Of a stretch of DNA of 64,000 nucleotides, positions 26,105-33,490 are shown one piece after another. The notes below the pieces were generated by a model. The model ran no database searches and had not been told where the DNA came from. It was given only the letters and a program-made list of their open reading frames with translations. Origin of the DNA: Tichowtungia aerotolerans (lineage in GTDB: Bacteria > Verrucomicrobiota > Kiritimatiellia > Kiritimatiellales > Tichowtungiaceae); the NCBI RefSeq assembly GCF_009905215.1, contig NZ_CP047593.1, positions 620,001-684,000 of the forward strand, given 5' to 3'. Both the position numbers and the translations under genes were made by a program. How positions within the stretch are numbered: the stretch's first letter is position 1; each line of letters begins with the position of its first letter.

Positions 26105-26726
26105 CGGCTTTAATAAATTTTTTGACTTTGCGGATGTTTTTGACACCGGGTTCCTTCTCGACGCCGGAGCTGACATCCACGCCCCACGGATGAACGACAT
26201 CAATTGCCTCGGCAACATTGTCCGCATTCAGGCCGCCGGCCAGCATCACCGGCCGGCCCAGCGTTTCTTTCATTTCAACCGCCCGGTCCCAGCTGCTGAG
26301 TTTGCCGGTACCGCCGACCGTATTGGGATCAAAGGAATCCGCAAGCAGAACTGACGGCTCAGGATCAACCACTTTAAGCAGATTCTCGGTAACGCCCTCG
26401 CTCATGCGCGGCGAAAGCCATATTTCCAGGCCATGGAACAGCGGACGGTCAATTTTCCAATCATTGGAAACCAAATGGATTTGAATGACGTCGAGCTCAC
26501 ACGTGCGGGCGATAGACTCAACCGTATCGGCCGGCGGCTCCACAAACACACCAACCTTTTTTATGGTTTCCGGAATTGCCGGGAGCCACGTAGCCACCTG
26601 CTCCGGACGCACATAGCGCCCGGCGTTCGGCCAAAAGATAAAACCGATGGCATCCGGCCCTAATGCACAAATCTGCTCCAGATCTTTTCTGGAGCAGATT
26701 CCGCAGATTTTAATAAATACGCTCAT
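26094..26726 (-). CDS. trpF: Phosphoribosylanthranilate isomerase
   Basis: 210 residues, the usual TrpF size. It opens the furanose ring of N-(5'-phosphoribosyl)anthranilate in tryptophan synthesis. Conserved signatures are KICGI at 7-11 with the catalytic cysteine, a DAIGFIFWPNAGRYV strand-loop, LADSFDPNTVGGTGK with the catalytic aspartate, LAGGLNADNV and WGVDVSSGVE. The second repeat-bearing gene of the window: TTCCAATCATTGGAA at 26455-26469 encodes SNDWK between residues 85 and 90 and is in frame. It is 8 bp from the azoreductase-like gene in the same direction. Confidence 0.93.
   Translation of the reverse strand: MSVFIKICGICSRKDLEQICALGPDAIGFIFWPNAGRYVRPEQVATWLPAIPETIKKVGVFVEPPADTVESIARTCELDVIQIHLVSNDWKIDRPLFHGLEIWLSPRMSEGVTENLLKVVDPEPSVLLADSFDPNTVGGTGKLSSWDRAVEMKETLGRPVMLAGGLNADNVAEAIDVVHPWGVDVSSGVEKEPGVKNIRKVKKFIKAVRG
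26455..26469. repeat. TTCCAA-N3-TTGGAA palindrome inside trpF
   Basis: Perfect 15-bp copy read in frame as VSNDWKI in TrpF. An imperfect TTCCAGGCCATGGAA lies 31 bp away at 26424. No copy is found at the usual 42-bp spacing. Confidence 0.75.
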
Positions 26727-26734
26727 GCAGCGAA

Positions 26735-27394
26735 TTATCCTTCGGAGCTTTCCTCCGCCATTTCTTCGGCGAGCTCTTCGGCAAGTTCTTCAGCGGCATC
26801 AAAGGCCATTTCGCGGCGGACTTCGCTGTCGTTGTTGAACAACGGGTTCTGGCCGTCAGCCCACGCAATGCGGACATCGTCGATACCGACAAATCCGAAA
26901 GCCGCGCTCACCTGGCGGGCGAGAGCATCGCGCTCGTCGTCCTCTTTGTAAACTCCACCGGAAGCGACCAGCAGAACGAGCGATTTGATTTTGTGGATCG
27001 GCTTCGGTCCTTCTTCGTTGAGCTCGAAGGTAAGGCCCGGAGAAAGAACCTGGTCGATCCATGCTTTCATGACTGCCGGAGCCGAGAAATTCCACATCGG
27101 CATGGTGAGAACCAGCACATCGGCGGCGTTGAACAGTTCCGCCTGTTTGGTTGCATAGTGCGCGGCAGCTTCCTCTGCTTTGGACGACTCGTAGACCGGA
27201 TCGAGGACCGGATTCCACATACGGCGGAACAGGTCATTGGAGTAGTACGGAGGTTTCTCCTGATAAAGATCAACATTGTTGAGCTCCACATCAGGGTTCA
27301 TCTCCATCAGCTTACCGAAAAACCGGGCAGCAAGCTGTTTAGAAACGGACTGCTCGGTCGGCTTCGGATTTGCGCAAACATGCAAAATATTCAT
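26735..27394 (-). CDS. FMN-dependent NADH-azoreductase/quinone reductase-like flavoprotein
   Basis: 219 residues of the flavodoxin-2 fold. The opening MNILHVCANPKPTEQSVSK is the typical phosphate-binding start, and VLTMPMWNFSAPAVMKAWIDQ is the classical AzoR/NQO motif. It reduces quinones or azo compounds with NAD(P)H and FMN, protecting against electrophiles. The C-terminus is odd: residues 195-219 are a run of AEEL-type units (AAEELAEELAEEL, then AEEMAEESS), encoded by an almost perfect 12-bp tandem repeat at about 26749-26795. The tail is strongly acidic and likely helical. It lies between trpF and the divergent trpB. Confidence 0.85.
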   Translation of the reverse strand: MNILHVCANPKPTEQSVSKQLAARFFGKLMEMNPDVELNNVDLYQEKPPYYSNDLFRRMWNPVLDPVYESSKAEEAAAHYATKQAELFNAADVLVLTMPMWNFSAPAVMKAWIDQVLSPGLTFELNEEGPKPIHKIKSLVLLVASGGVYKEDDERDALARQVSAAFGFVGIDDVRIAWADGQNPLFNNDSEVRREMAFDAAEELAEELAEEMAEESSEG

Positions 27395-27589
27395 CAGAGG
27401 GTACTCCTTGTTTTTTTCATCAGCAAATAATGTAAGATAGACTTTAACAACAGAACGAGTCGAGCAACAAGCGTTTCTCTTTGCCGAAGTCGAAAAGCCG
27501 CCCGGCTCCGGCTTCTCCTTGCTTTGCGAAGGCCGATCAACTACCCTTTTCCCTTCATTTTTTCAACTGTTCAACAAGGAGGCTCCCTA
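27395..27589. other. Divergent promoter region between azoreductase-like gene and trpB
   Basis: 195 bp. A GC-rich inverted segment around 27493-27513 (AGCCG, CGGCT) could fold, and AAGGAGG at 27576-27582 is the trpB ribosome-binding site. I could not recognise a Trp operator, leader peptide or T-box. Confidence 0.4.
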
Positions 27590-28807
27590 ATGAAGCAGGA
27601 CTACAGCAACTATTTTGAAAACACACCCGACGCAAACGGCAATTTCGGAGAATACGGCGGAGCGTTCCTTCCTCCGCAGCTGGAAGGGCCGATGAAAGAA
27701 ATCCACGACGCCTACCTGAAAATCAGCAGATCGGCTGATTTCATCAACGAATTGCGCTCCATCCGCAAACACTACCAGGGCCGCCCGACCCCCACCTACC
27801 ACGCCAAACGCCTCTCCGAACTCGCCGGCGGCGCGGAAATCTACCTCAAACGCGAAGACCTCAATCACACCGGCGCCCACAAGCTCAACCACTGCATGGG
27901 CGAAGCCCTGCTCGCCAAATACATGGGCAAAAAGAAACTCATCGCCGAAACCGGCGCCGGTCAGCACGGCGTGGCCCTCGCCACCGCCGCAGCCTACTTC
28001 GGCCTCGAATGCGAAATCCATATGGGCGAAGTTGATATTGCTAAAGAGCACCCCAACGTCGTGCGCATGAAACTGCTTGGCTGCACTGTTGTTCCGGTCA
28101 CTCACGGACTCAAAACCCTCAAAGAAGCCGTCGACAGCGCCTTCGACGCCTACCTCGCCGACCCCGAAAACTCCATCTACTGCATCGGCTCCGTCGTCGG
28201 CCCGCACCCATTCCCGATGATGGTGCGCGACTTCCAGAAGATTGTCGGCATCGAGGCCCGCGAACAGTTCCAGGAAATGACCGGCAACCTGCCGGATCTC
28301 GTCACCGCCTGCGTCGGCGGAGGATCCAACGCCATGGGAATCTTCTCCGCGTTCCTGAACGATCCGTGCGAAATCTGGGGCGTTGAACCGCTGGGGCGCG
28401 GCCCGGGGACCGGCGAGCACGCAGCCACAATGACCTACGGTATGCCCGGCATCATCCACGGTTTCAAATGCTACATGCTGCAAGACGAACAGGGCGAACC
28501 CGCCCCCGTCTACTCCATCGCCTCCGGCCTCGACTACCCCGGCACCGGTCCGGAGCACTGCCACCTCAAAGACGAAGGCCGCGTGCAGTACACCACCGCC
28601 GACGACAAGGAATGCCTCGATGCCTTCTACAAACTCTGCCGCTACGAAGGTATTATTCCGGCACTCGAAAGCTCACACGCCGTGGCCTTCGCTATGAAGA
28701 AAGCCAAAGAGATGGGCTCCGGATCCATCCTCGTCAACCTCTCCGGCCGCGGGGATAAAGACATCGACTTCATCGCCGACAATTACGGATTCGGCGAGGA
28801 AGGCTGA
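27590..28807 (+). CDS. trpB: Tryptophan synthase beta chain
   Basis: 405 residues from the ATG at 27590, which sits 7 bp after AAGGAGG. It joins indole and serine with pyridoxal phosphate. The PLP-binding lysine is K98 in [19 protein letters not shown]; the phosphate loop is [10 protein letters not shown], and [17 protein letters not shown] is the typical catalytic region. It belongs to the TrpB1 form (HTGAHK). No trpA is present in the window; the alpha subunit must be elsewhere. The last codon and stop sit within GAAGGCTGAGCCTTC, a palindrome related to the core of the neighbouring repeat. Confidence 0.95.
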   Translation: MKQDYSNYFENTPDANGNFGEYGGAFLPPQLEGPMKEIHDAYLKISRSADFINELRSIRKHYQGRPTPTYHAKRLSELAGGAEIYLKREDLNHTGAHKLNHCMGEALLAKYMGKKKLIAETGAGQHGVALATAAAYFGLECEIHMGEVDIAKEHPNVVRMKLLGCTVVPVTHGLKTLKEAVDSAFDAYLADPENSIYCIGSVVGPHPFPMMVRDFQKIVGIEAREQFQEMTGNLPDLVTACVGGGSNAMGIFSAFLNDPCEIWGVEPLGRGPGTGEHAATMTYGMPGIIHGFKCYMLQDEQGEPAPVYSIASGLDYPGTGPEHCHLKDEGRVQYTTADDKECLDAFYKLCRYEGIIPALESSHAVAFAMKKAKEMGSGSILVNLSGRGDKDIDFIADNYGFGEEG

Positions 28808-28837
28808 GCCTTCACCCACCCTTTCCAAACATTGGAA
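28799..28837. repeat. Repeat copy at the end of trpB
   Basis: GAAGGCTGAGCCTTC (28799-28813) overlaps the trpB stop, and TTCCAAACATTGGAA lies at 28823-28837. Order and type match the composite element in metH (core palindrome then TTCCAA palindrome). A decayed partner starts at 28866, 43 bp after the second. Confidence 0.65.
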
Positions 28838-28893
28838 ACTCAATTGGTCGCCGGAACTTCCGGCGGCCAAAAGCTGGGAAAAAGGTCCTGAAT

Positions 28894-28951
28894 TTCCAAA
28901 GGTTGGAAAAGAAAGCCGGATGGAGGCTCAGCCTCCTTCCAAACCCTGAAA
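28894..28951. repeat. Paired TTCCAA palindromes with central GGAGGCTCAGCCTCC, after trpB
   Basis: TTCCAAAGGTTGGAA at 28894-28908 and a partly decayed TTCCAAACCCTGAAA at 28937-28951, 43 bp apart. TGGAGGCTCAGCCTCC between them is identical to the copy inside metH. It is 16 bp from the 3' end of the convergent helicase gene and could serve as a bidirectional stop, but has no T-run. Confidence 0.8.
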
Positions 28952-28966
28952 AATCTGACCGCCGCA

Positions 28967-30751
28967 TCAGCGGCGCTTGCGGGGGCCGCCCTGCCCGCGG
29001 CCGCCTTTGCGGGGTTTATCCTTAAACTTATCGAAGGGTTTTCCATCTGATGGAGAACCTTTTCGTTTCGGCTTATTGGGACGGGACTTTGTGTTGCCTG
29101 CCATCGCGACACTGACCTGACGGCCCTCACAGTCGACATAACTTTTGGTAAAACTGTCGATCACATCCATGGCATCGCCGCGCGGCACCTCAAAATAGGA
29201 CTGCATTTTTACAATATTGATCCGACCGATCTCGATGCTTTTGTCGCGATCGGCCACATTGACCATCGCCATCAGTTTTTTCGGCGTAACCCCGTTGACT
29301 TTCCCGACGTTCATGACGAGCTCAACCATGCCGGCAGTCATCTGCCGCGGCTCGTGGTTTTCACGCTTCTCACGACCCGACTCGCGCGGTCCGTCTTTTC
29401 TGCGGGGTTCGCTCTGCCGTTCCGAAGGCTGCACATTGAGATCCGGCGCATCGCGATAGAACAGAAGCATGCGGTGCATATCGATCGAGACAAAGCGTTT
29501 GATCAGCTCTTCTTTGGAGAGGTCGGCCAGCATAGCGGTAAGTTCTTCAAGATAGTTATCGATCAAGCCGGGCCCGCCCGTCCAGTCGCGGACGCGTTCA
29601 GCCATCGCCATGAGGCGCACCCGGGCAATCTCCTCGCCGGTCGGGACCGGTTTCTGCGTAAACTTTTTACCGAGCGCTTTCTGCAATCGGTTGATCTTAT
29701 GGTGCTCACGCATGTGAATGATCGAAACAGAAATCCCTTCTTTCCCGGCGCGGCCGGTGCGTCCGCTGCGATGAGTGTAGGCGGCGAGATCATCGGGAAG
29801 ATTATAATTGATGACGTGAGTCAGATCATTCACGTCCAGTCCGCGCGCGGCGACATCGGTGGCCACGAGAATCTGGACGTGGTGGTCCCGGAATTTTTTC
29901 ATAACGCTGTCGCGCTGCATCTGGGTCAGATCGCCGTGGAGCGGCTCGGCGCTGTAGCCGTCTTTGCGGAGATGATCCGAAACCTGCTGGGTCTCCATCC
30001 GGGTGCGGCAGAAGACAATGCCGTACATGCGGGGGTAAAAGTCGACGATGCGGCGCAAAGCGCGATAACGGTCTTTGGCATGCACCACATAATAGTCGTG
30101 GCTGACATTTTCGGCCCCGGCGTTGCGCGAACCGACCGTGATTTCGTGCGGATCCTCCATATAGTTGCGGGCGATTTTGGCTACCTCTTTAGGCATGGTG
30201 GCCGAAAACAGGAGCGTCTGCGCGATATCATTCACGGAAGACAGAATCGCCTCGATGTCTTCCTCAAAGCCCATGTTGAGCATTTCGTCAGCTTCGTCGA
30301 GTACGACGCGTTCAATAAAGGAAAAGTCCGCGCGCTTGCGGCGCAGGATATCGAGCATACGACCGGGAGTGGCCACGATAATTTGAACGCCGGCGCTCAA
30401 TGCGTCGAGCTGACGACGGATATCCGCGCCGCCATAGACTGCCAGCACCTTCACCTCCGGCATACAGGAGGCAAAACTCTGCAGGTCGCGCGCAATCTGC
30501 ATGCACAGCTCGCGGGTCGGACAGAGAATCAGCGCCTGCGGCGCACAGTGCGTCAAATCCAGCTGTTCGAGAATCGGCAGGCCGAAAGCGGCGGTTTTGC
30601 CCGTGCCGGTTTGCGCCAGCGCAACCACATCATCATCGTTATCCAGAAGATACGGAATTACCTCGCCCTGGACAGGCGTCGGTGTTTCAAAGCCGAGTTT
30701 TTCGATACCGGCGAGCAGTTCGGGGCTGAGCCCCAAGTCGGAGAATTTCAT
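28967..30751 (-). CDS. DEAD-box ATP-dependent RNA helicase (CsdA/DeaD type)
   Basis: 594 residues. Helicase motifs appear in order: GFETPTPVQ (Q motif), AQTGTGKT at 46-53, PTREL, TPGRMLD, DEAD (in VLDEADEML), SATMP, VATDVAARGLD and HRSGRTGRAG. Residues about 460-545 form a DbpA/CsdA-type RNA-binding domain (GMVELVMNVGKVNGVTPKKL). A basic RNA-binding tail rich in K, R and G ends the protein. Such helicases unwind RNA in ribosome assembly and cold adaptation. The tail length and DbpA domain resemble CsdA rather than RhlE. Confidence 0.93.
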   Translation of the reverse strand: MKFSDLGLSPELLAGIEKLGFETPTPVQGEVIPYLLDNDDDVVALAQTGTGKTAAFGLPILEQLDLTHCAPQALILCPTRELCMQIARDLQSFASCMPEVKVLAVYGGADIRRQLDALSAGVQIIVATPGRMLDILRRKRADFSFIERVVLDEADEMLNMGFEEDIEAILSSVNDIAQTLLFSATMPKEVAKIARNYMEDPHEITVGSRNAGAENVSHDYYVVHAKDRYRALRRIVDFYPRMYGIVFCRTRMETQQVSDHLRKDGYSAEPLHGDLTQMQRDSVMKKFRDHHVQILVATDVAARGLDVNDLTHVINYNLPDDLAAYTHRSGRTGRAGKEGISVSIIHMREHHKINRLQKALGKKFTQKPVPTGEEIARVRLMAMAERVRDWTGGPGLIDNYLEELTAMLADLSKEELIKRFVSIDMHRMLLFYRDAPDLNVQPSERQSEPRRKDGPRESGREKRENHEPRQMTAGMVELVMNVGKVNGVTPKKLMAMVNVADRDKSIEIGRINIVKMQSYFEVPRGDAMDVIDSFTKSYVDCEGRQVSVAMAGNTKSRPNKPKRKGSPSDGKPFDKFKDKPRKGGRGQGGPRKRR

Positions 30752-30891
30752 AAGTTAACCCAATGTTTTGTTGCAGGAACCCAAAATACCGATCTTCATC
30801 CTGCACTAAACACCGGGGCCTCAAAAACTGAGTGCGGCGGGAACATGGGGGCAAACCCGCCAAAGATCAACCCAAATCCCGGAATAAATCC

Positions 30892-30919
30892 TTGCCGACA
30901 AAAAGGCCGCTTAGTATAT
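30892..30919 (+). promoter_or_regulatory. Sigma70-type promoter for tRNA-Ala
   Basis: TTGCCG at 30892-30897, 16-bp spacer, TATATT at 30914-30919, 13 bp before the tRNA. Element quality is good; the -35 TTGCCG recurs before ahpC. Confidence 0.6.
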
Positions 30920-30932
30920 TTGCCGCTTCTTT

Positions 30933-31009
30933 CGGGGCGGTAGCTCAGTTGGTAGAGCGCCACGTTCGCAATGTGGAGGTCGAGGGTTCGATCCCCTTTC
31001 GCTCCACCA
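30933..31009 (+). tRNA. tRNA-Ala (anticodon CGC)
   Basis: Full cloverleaf. Acceptor GGGGCGG/TCGCTCC includes the G3-U70 pair that identifies alanine tRNA. Anticodon loop TTCGCAA reads CGC, decoding GCG. TTCGATC T-loop and an encoded ACCA end at 31009. Confidence 0.95.
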
Positions 31010-31041
31010 CCTTATCCCCGTCTTCGATAGAAAGATTAAAG

Positions 31042-31079
31042 TGCCGCCGTTTGGAGTTTGCCATCCGGACGGCATTTTC
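31042..31079 (+). terminator. Candidate intrinsic terminator after tRNA-Ala
   Basis: TGCCG-C-CG pairs with CGG-A-CGGCA around a 16-base loop, followed by TTTT. The stem contains one mismatch. It overlaps the tRNA-Leu promoter region, so the call is moderate. Confidence 0.45.
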
Positions 31080-31087
31080 CATATTGT
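31058..31087 (+). promoter_or_regulatory. Sigma70-type promoter for tRNA-Leu
   Basis: TTGCCA at 31058-31063, 18-bp spacer, TATTGT at 31082-31087, 14 bp before the tRNA. Confidence 0.5.
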
Positions 31088-31101
31088 ATTTTTCTACGTA
31101 C

Positions 31102-31182
<81 letters not shown>

Positions 31183-31204
31183 TTCAGTTAAAGGGGAAAA
31201 CAAC

Positions 31205-31519
31205 ATGATGCCGCAACACGGAGGCGTGCCGAACTTCAGCCTGAAAATTCCCGGGCCGATCAAGGTTCTGCTTATTCTGGAGCTGACCATCGGCACCCTG
31301 CTGACCCTGTCCTTTCACCTGTATGCCGACTCCGGCGATCTGGCGGCAGCGAACCGCACCAAACTCTCTCTGATCGTCACAATCTTACTGGCGTTTTTTA
31401 TCTTTCTGGTCGGCACCGGCCGCTGGTGGCACCCCCACCTGTGGCGACATGGCAACAGCCAAAAACAGCATCGCCACCGCACCCGGAACAACCGGCACCG
31501 CACCCGGAACAGACGTTAA
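31205..31519 (+). CDS. Small two-helix membrane protein
   Basis: 104 residues, starting 9 bp after AAAGGGG and 22 bp after tRNA-Leu. Two hydrophobic segments (VLLILELTIGTLLTLSF and LSLIVTILLAFFIFLVGT) and a basic histidine/arginine-rich tail with repeated HRTRN. Homologues of rhomboid-associated type have a similar size, but I do not recognise a family. It could be co-transcribed with tRNA-Leu. It is outside the integrated element. Confidence 0.6.
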   Translation: MMPQHGGVPNFSLKIPGPIKVLLILELTIGTLLTLSFHLYADSGDLAAANRTKLSLIVTILLAFFIFLVGTGRWWHPHLWRHGNSQKQHRHRTRNNRHRTRNRR

Positions 31520-31528
31520 GCTTTTTCA

Positions 31529-31557
31529 TTGCGCCGAACGACGGAGCGCAGTAGATT
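31529..31557 (+). promoter_or_regulatory. Sigma70-type promoter for tRNA-Lys
   Basis: TTGCGC at 31529-31534, 17-bp spacer, TAGATT at 31552-31557, 15 bp before the tRNA. Confidence 0.5.
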
Positions 31558-31572
31558 GATAGTTTGTCTGAT

Positions 31573-31648
<76 letters not shown>

Positions 31649-31711
31649 CCACAAACCATTGCAAACAAATGACTTAACTACAATTTTACTTGATTGTTTT
31701 GCAGAATTAAC

Positions 31712-31773
31712 TGGTTGCATTTTAGGCGTAAAGCCCCGAAAAAAACATACTCAGCGTTGCATTTTGGTTGCAT
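31712..31773 (+). promoter_or_regulatory. Candidate integrase arm-binding sites, left end
   Basis: TGGTTGCAT at 31712-31720 and 31765-31773, plus GTTGCAT at 31756. The same nonamer appears once near the right end (38566-38574). These lie in the 140-bp non-coding space inside attL; arm-type binding is inference. Confidence 0.45.
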
Positions 31774-31789
31774 CGCCTCCCTCCCACTA

Positions 31790-32506
31790 CTAATCACTGT
31801 ATTTTTCTCTCAAGCTCTCGAAGTCTTGATGCAGACCATTAGACACCTGCGGAGAAGTATCGACCGTAAGAATCCTTCGATTGCCAAAAAATCCGGGATA
31901 CTCAAACACTATTCGGCACCCTGTAACCGTTTGTTTAACCGGATTACCATTCCTTCTTATACTGTCTGACTTAAACCAACTGCACCCGCTGTAACATAAG
32001 AGCCCCCACGATGACGTGGTATACGGGGGAACGACCACAAAGCTGTGCGTTGCAGCGCCTGATACGGTGCATTCCATATCTGAAACATGCATGGGGGATA
32101 TGGTTGTATGAGACCCCGAGACTTTAGACAGGTCATCAGGCATAAAATAATGATTTTCGAGATTTGTTAAAAATCTGACACTACGGATAGTGATTTCGAC
32201 CGAAGTACAATTCTTAATTGTTAAATACACGTACTGGCTATTTGGCGATGGTCCTATGTGAAACCCAACCGAACGGGGAGAGAGGGCCGTTTTCAAAGCC
32301 TGCTCCAGTTTTATATCCCTAACCCATGTTCCAATATATGCCAAGGCAGCCCAAATAAGAGCCGTGCATGTTCCACTAATCAGGCTATATCCCAAGCTTA
32401 AGGACATGGAAAACGCTAGAGCAATGGCTAAAACAATTAGGGCAGCAAGACCAATTGAGTTTCGTTTTGCGCTATCTGACCAGAGGGTAAAAGTTGTGTG
32501 CTTCAT
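31790..32506 (-). CDS. Membrane-anchored cargo protein of unknown function
   Basis: 238 residues. Two hydrophobic segments near the N-terminus (IGLAALIVLAIALAFSMSL and ISGTCTALIWAALAYIGTW), followed by a soluble domain of about 175 residues rich in serine and beta-type patterns (VYLTIKNCTSVEITIRSVRF). No known domain is recognised. It lies next to the left end of the integrated element, the place where satellites and islands usually carry accessory or anti-phage genes. The start MKHTT at 32506 is preceded by AATGAAG-like purines, not a strong ribosome site. A defence role is only a positional guess. Confidence 0.55.
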   Translation of the reverse strand: MKHTTFTLWSDSAKRNSIGLAALIVLAIALAFSMSLSLGYSLISGTCTALIWAALAYIGTWVRDIKLEQALKTALSPRSVGFHIGPSPNSQYVYLTIKNCTSVEITIRSVRFLTNLENHYFMPDDLSKVSGSHTTISPMHVSDMECTVSGAATHSFVVVPPYTTSSWGLLCYSGCSWFKSDSIRRNGNPVKQTVTGCRIVFEYPGFFGNRRILTVDTSPQVSNGLHQDFESLREKYSD

Positions 32507-32620
32507 TGATGTAAAAGCGTAGTGATTTGAAGCAATTCAAGCAACCACCTTGCTCACCTAAACTTTTCCGCTCTTGCACTCCTTCAAAAAAGGAGTACGG
32601 TTCGCCCAGACATTTGAATT

Positions 32621-32800
32621 TTGCGTTTGTGTAAGTTGCTCTGCTCAGAAACCGCCAATTTTAAGCACAGAGAACAGTCTGCACAGGGACGCGCCCGCTC
32701 GGGCGTGGCTTGTGTTCGTTTCTCTGTGCGGGTGCTTGGCGGTACCTTGAGCGGGGGCGTCATGAGTCACGCCTCTTTTTTTGAGGCAGAAAGGACAATT
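32621..32800 (+). other. Structured leader region with open frame upstream of the lipoprotein
   Basis: The frame of the lipoprotein is open upstream to 32621 and would encode segments such as GVACVRFSVRVLGG and GGVMSHASFF. The DNA can fold extensively. GCACAGAGAA near 32660 pairs with TTCTCTGTGC near 32723 (10 bp), enclosing a CGCCCG-CT-CGGGCG hairpin. GGCGT/ACGCC and GCCTC-T7-GAGGC hairpins follow just before AAAGGACAATT. This looks like a regulatory RNA leader or an overlapping small gene of the Ash/Icd-like type found in P4-type islands; the latter rests on memory of short motifs only. Confidence 0.35.
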
Positions 32801-32827
32801 ATGGATGAGATGGAATATGAGGTCACT

Positions 32828-33217
32828 ATGATTAAATTAGCCCGCAATTTGTCTGTTCGCGCTCTTATCCTTGTTACCGTGGGATTTATGGTCATTTCAG
32901 GCTGCGCATATTCATCTGGAACAAAAAGCGCATCAAACTTAGATGCTCGCCAAAAAATAGTTAAAGGTCAGACCAGTAAGAACGAAGTCCTCCGATTGTT
33001 TGGACCTCCAACTATGCGTATAGGCATCGGATCAGACCGGGAAACATGGAGCTACTCTTATGCTGAGGCAAAAGCTCAAAAAAGGATGTTCATCCCAATT
33101 GTTGGGCCCTTGATTGGCAGCGTAGACTCTGAGGCTCATTCCATAACCATCGGCTTTGATTCCAATGGAGTAGTAAAAACAGTGAGCGTTTTTGACCAAA
33201 CCGGAGGTCGCCGTTAG
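32828..33217 (+). CDS. BamE/SmpA-like lipoprotein (cargo)
   Basis: 129 residues from the ATG at 32828. A signal peptide with lipobox VISGC leads to a small domain of the SmpA/OmlA/BamE type (IVKGQTSKNEVLRLFGPPT and ETWSYSY are typical). BamE helps assemble outer-membrane proteins; small phage-encoded relatives are sometimes surface lipoproteins. An alternative start at 32801 (MDEMEYEV, with AAAGGA upstream) would put acidic residues before the signal peptide and is less likely. It is cargo of the integrated element and may alter the outer membrane of the host. Confidence 0.7.
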   Translation: MIKLARNLSVRALILVTVGFMVISGCAYSSGTKSASNLDARQKIVKGQTSKNEVLRLFGPPTMRIGIGSDRETWSYSYAEAKAQKRMFIPIVGPLIGSVDSEAHSITIGFDSNGVVKTVSVFDQTGGRR

Positions 33218-33334
33218 CGGAAAAAAATTTTACCCAAAAATTTTCCGAACAAAAATTGCACCCCGCGATTTACGGAGGAGGAATAACGATTTTTTTAAAA
33301 GCCCCACGTAGCGGTTTATAAATGGAGAAAAAAA

Positions 33335-33490
33335 ATGGACGTATCTGCATCTTCAGAAATGCTTGAGGAAAGTAAAAAACAAACCCGTTACCTCAAGGAG
33401 ATCCACAACCTGATAGGCTTTATAATTGCCGTACAGGGAATATTGATTATTGCAGTAGGGGCAATTGTTTATTGGAAAATCTATTCCTAA
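33335..33490 (+). CDS. 51-residue single-pass membrane protein (cargo)
   Basis: Reads MDVSASSEMLEESKKQ at the start, a short charged segment, then a long hydrophobic helix (IGFIIAVQGILIIAVGAIVYW) and stop TAA at 33488. GGAG at 33324 is 7 bp before the ATG. It overlaps nothing and ends directly beside the convergent primase stop. The layout recalls holin-like or toxin-type small proteins, but no family is recognised. Confidence 0.6.
   Translation: MDVSASSEMLEESKKQTRYLKEIHNLIGFIIAVQGILIIAVGAIVYWKIYS

Noticed and set aside
29354-30943. 529-codon plus-strand frame opposite the DEAD-box helicase
   Set aside because: Shadow of a conserved gene; composition is atypical for a protein and there is no ribosome site.
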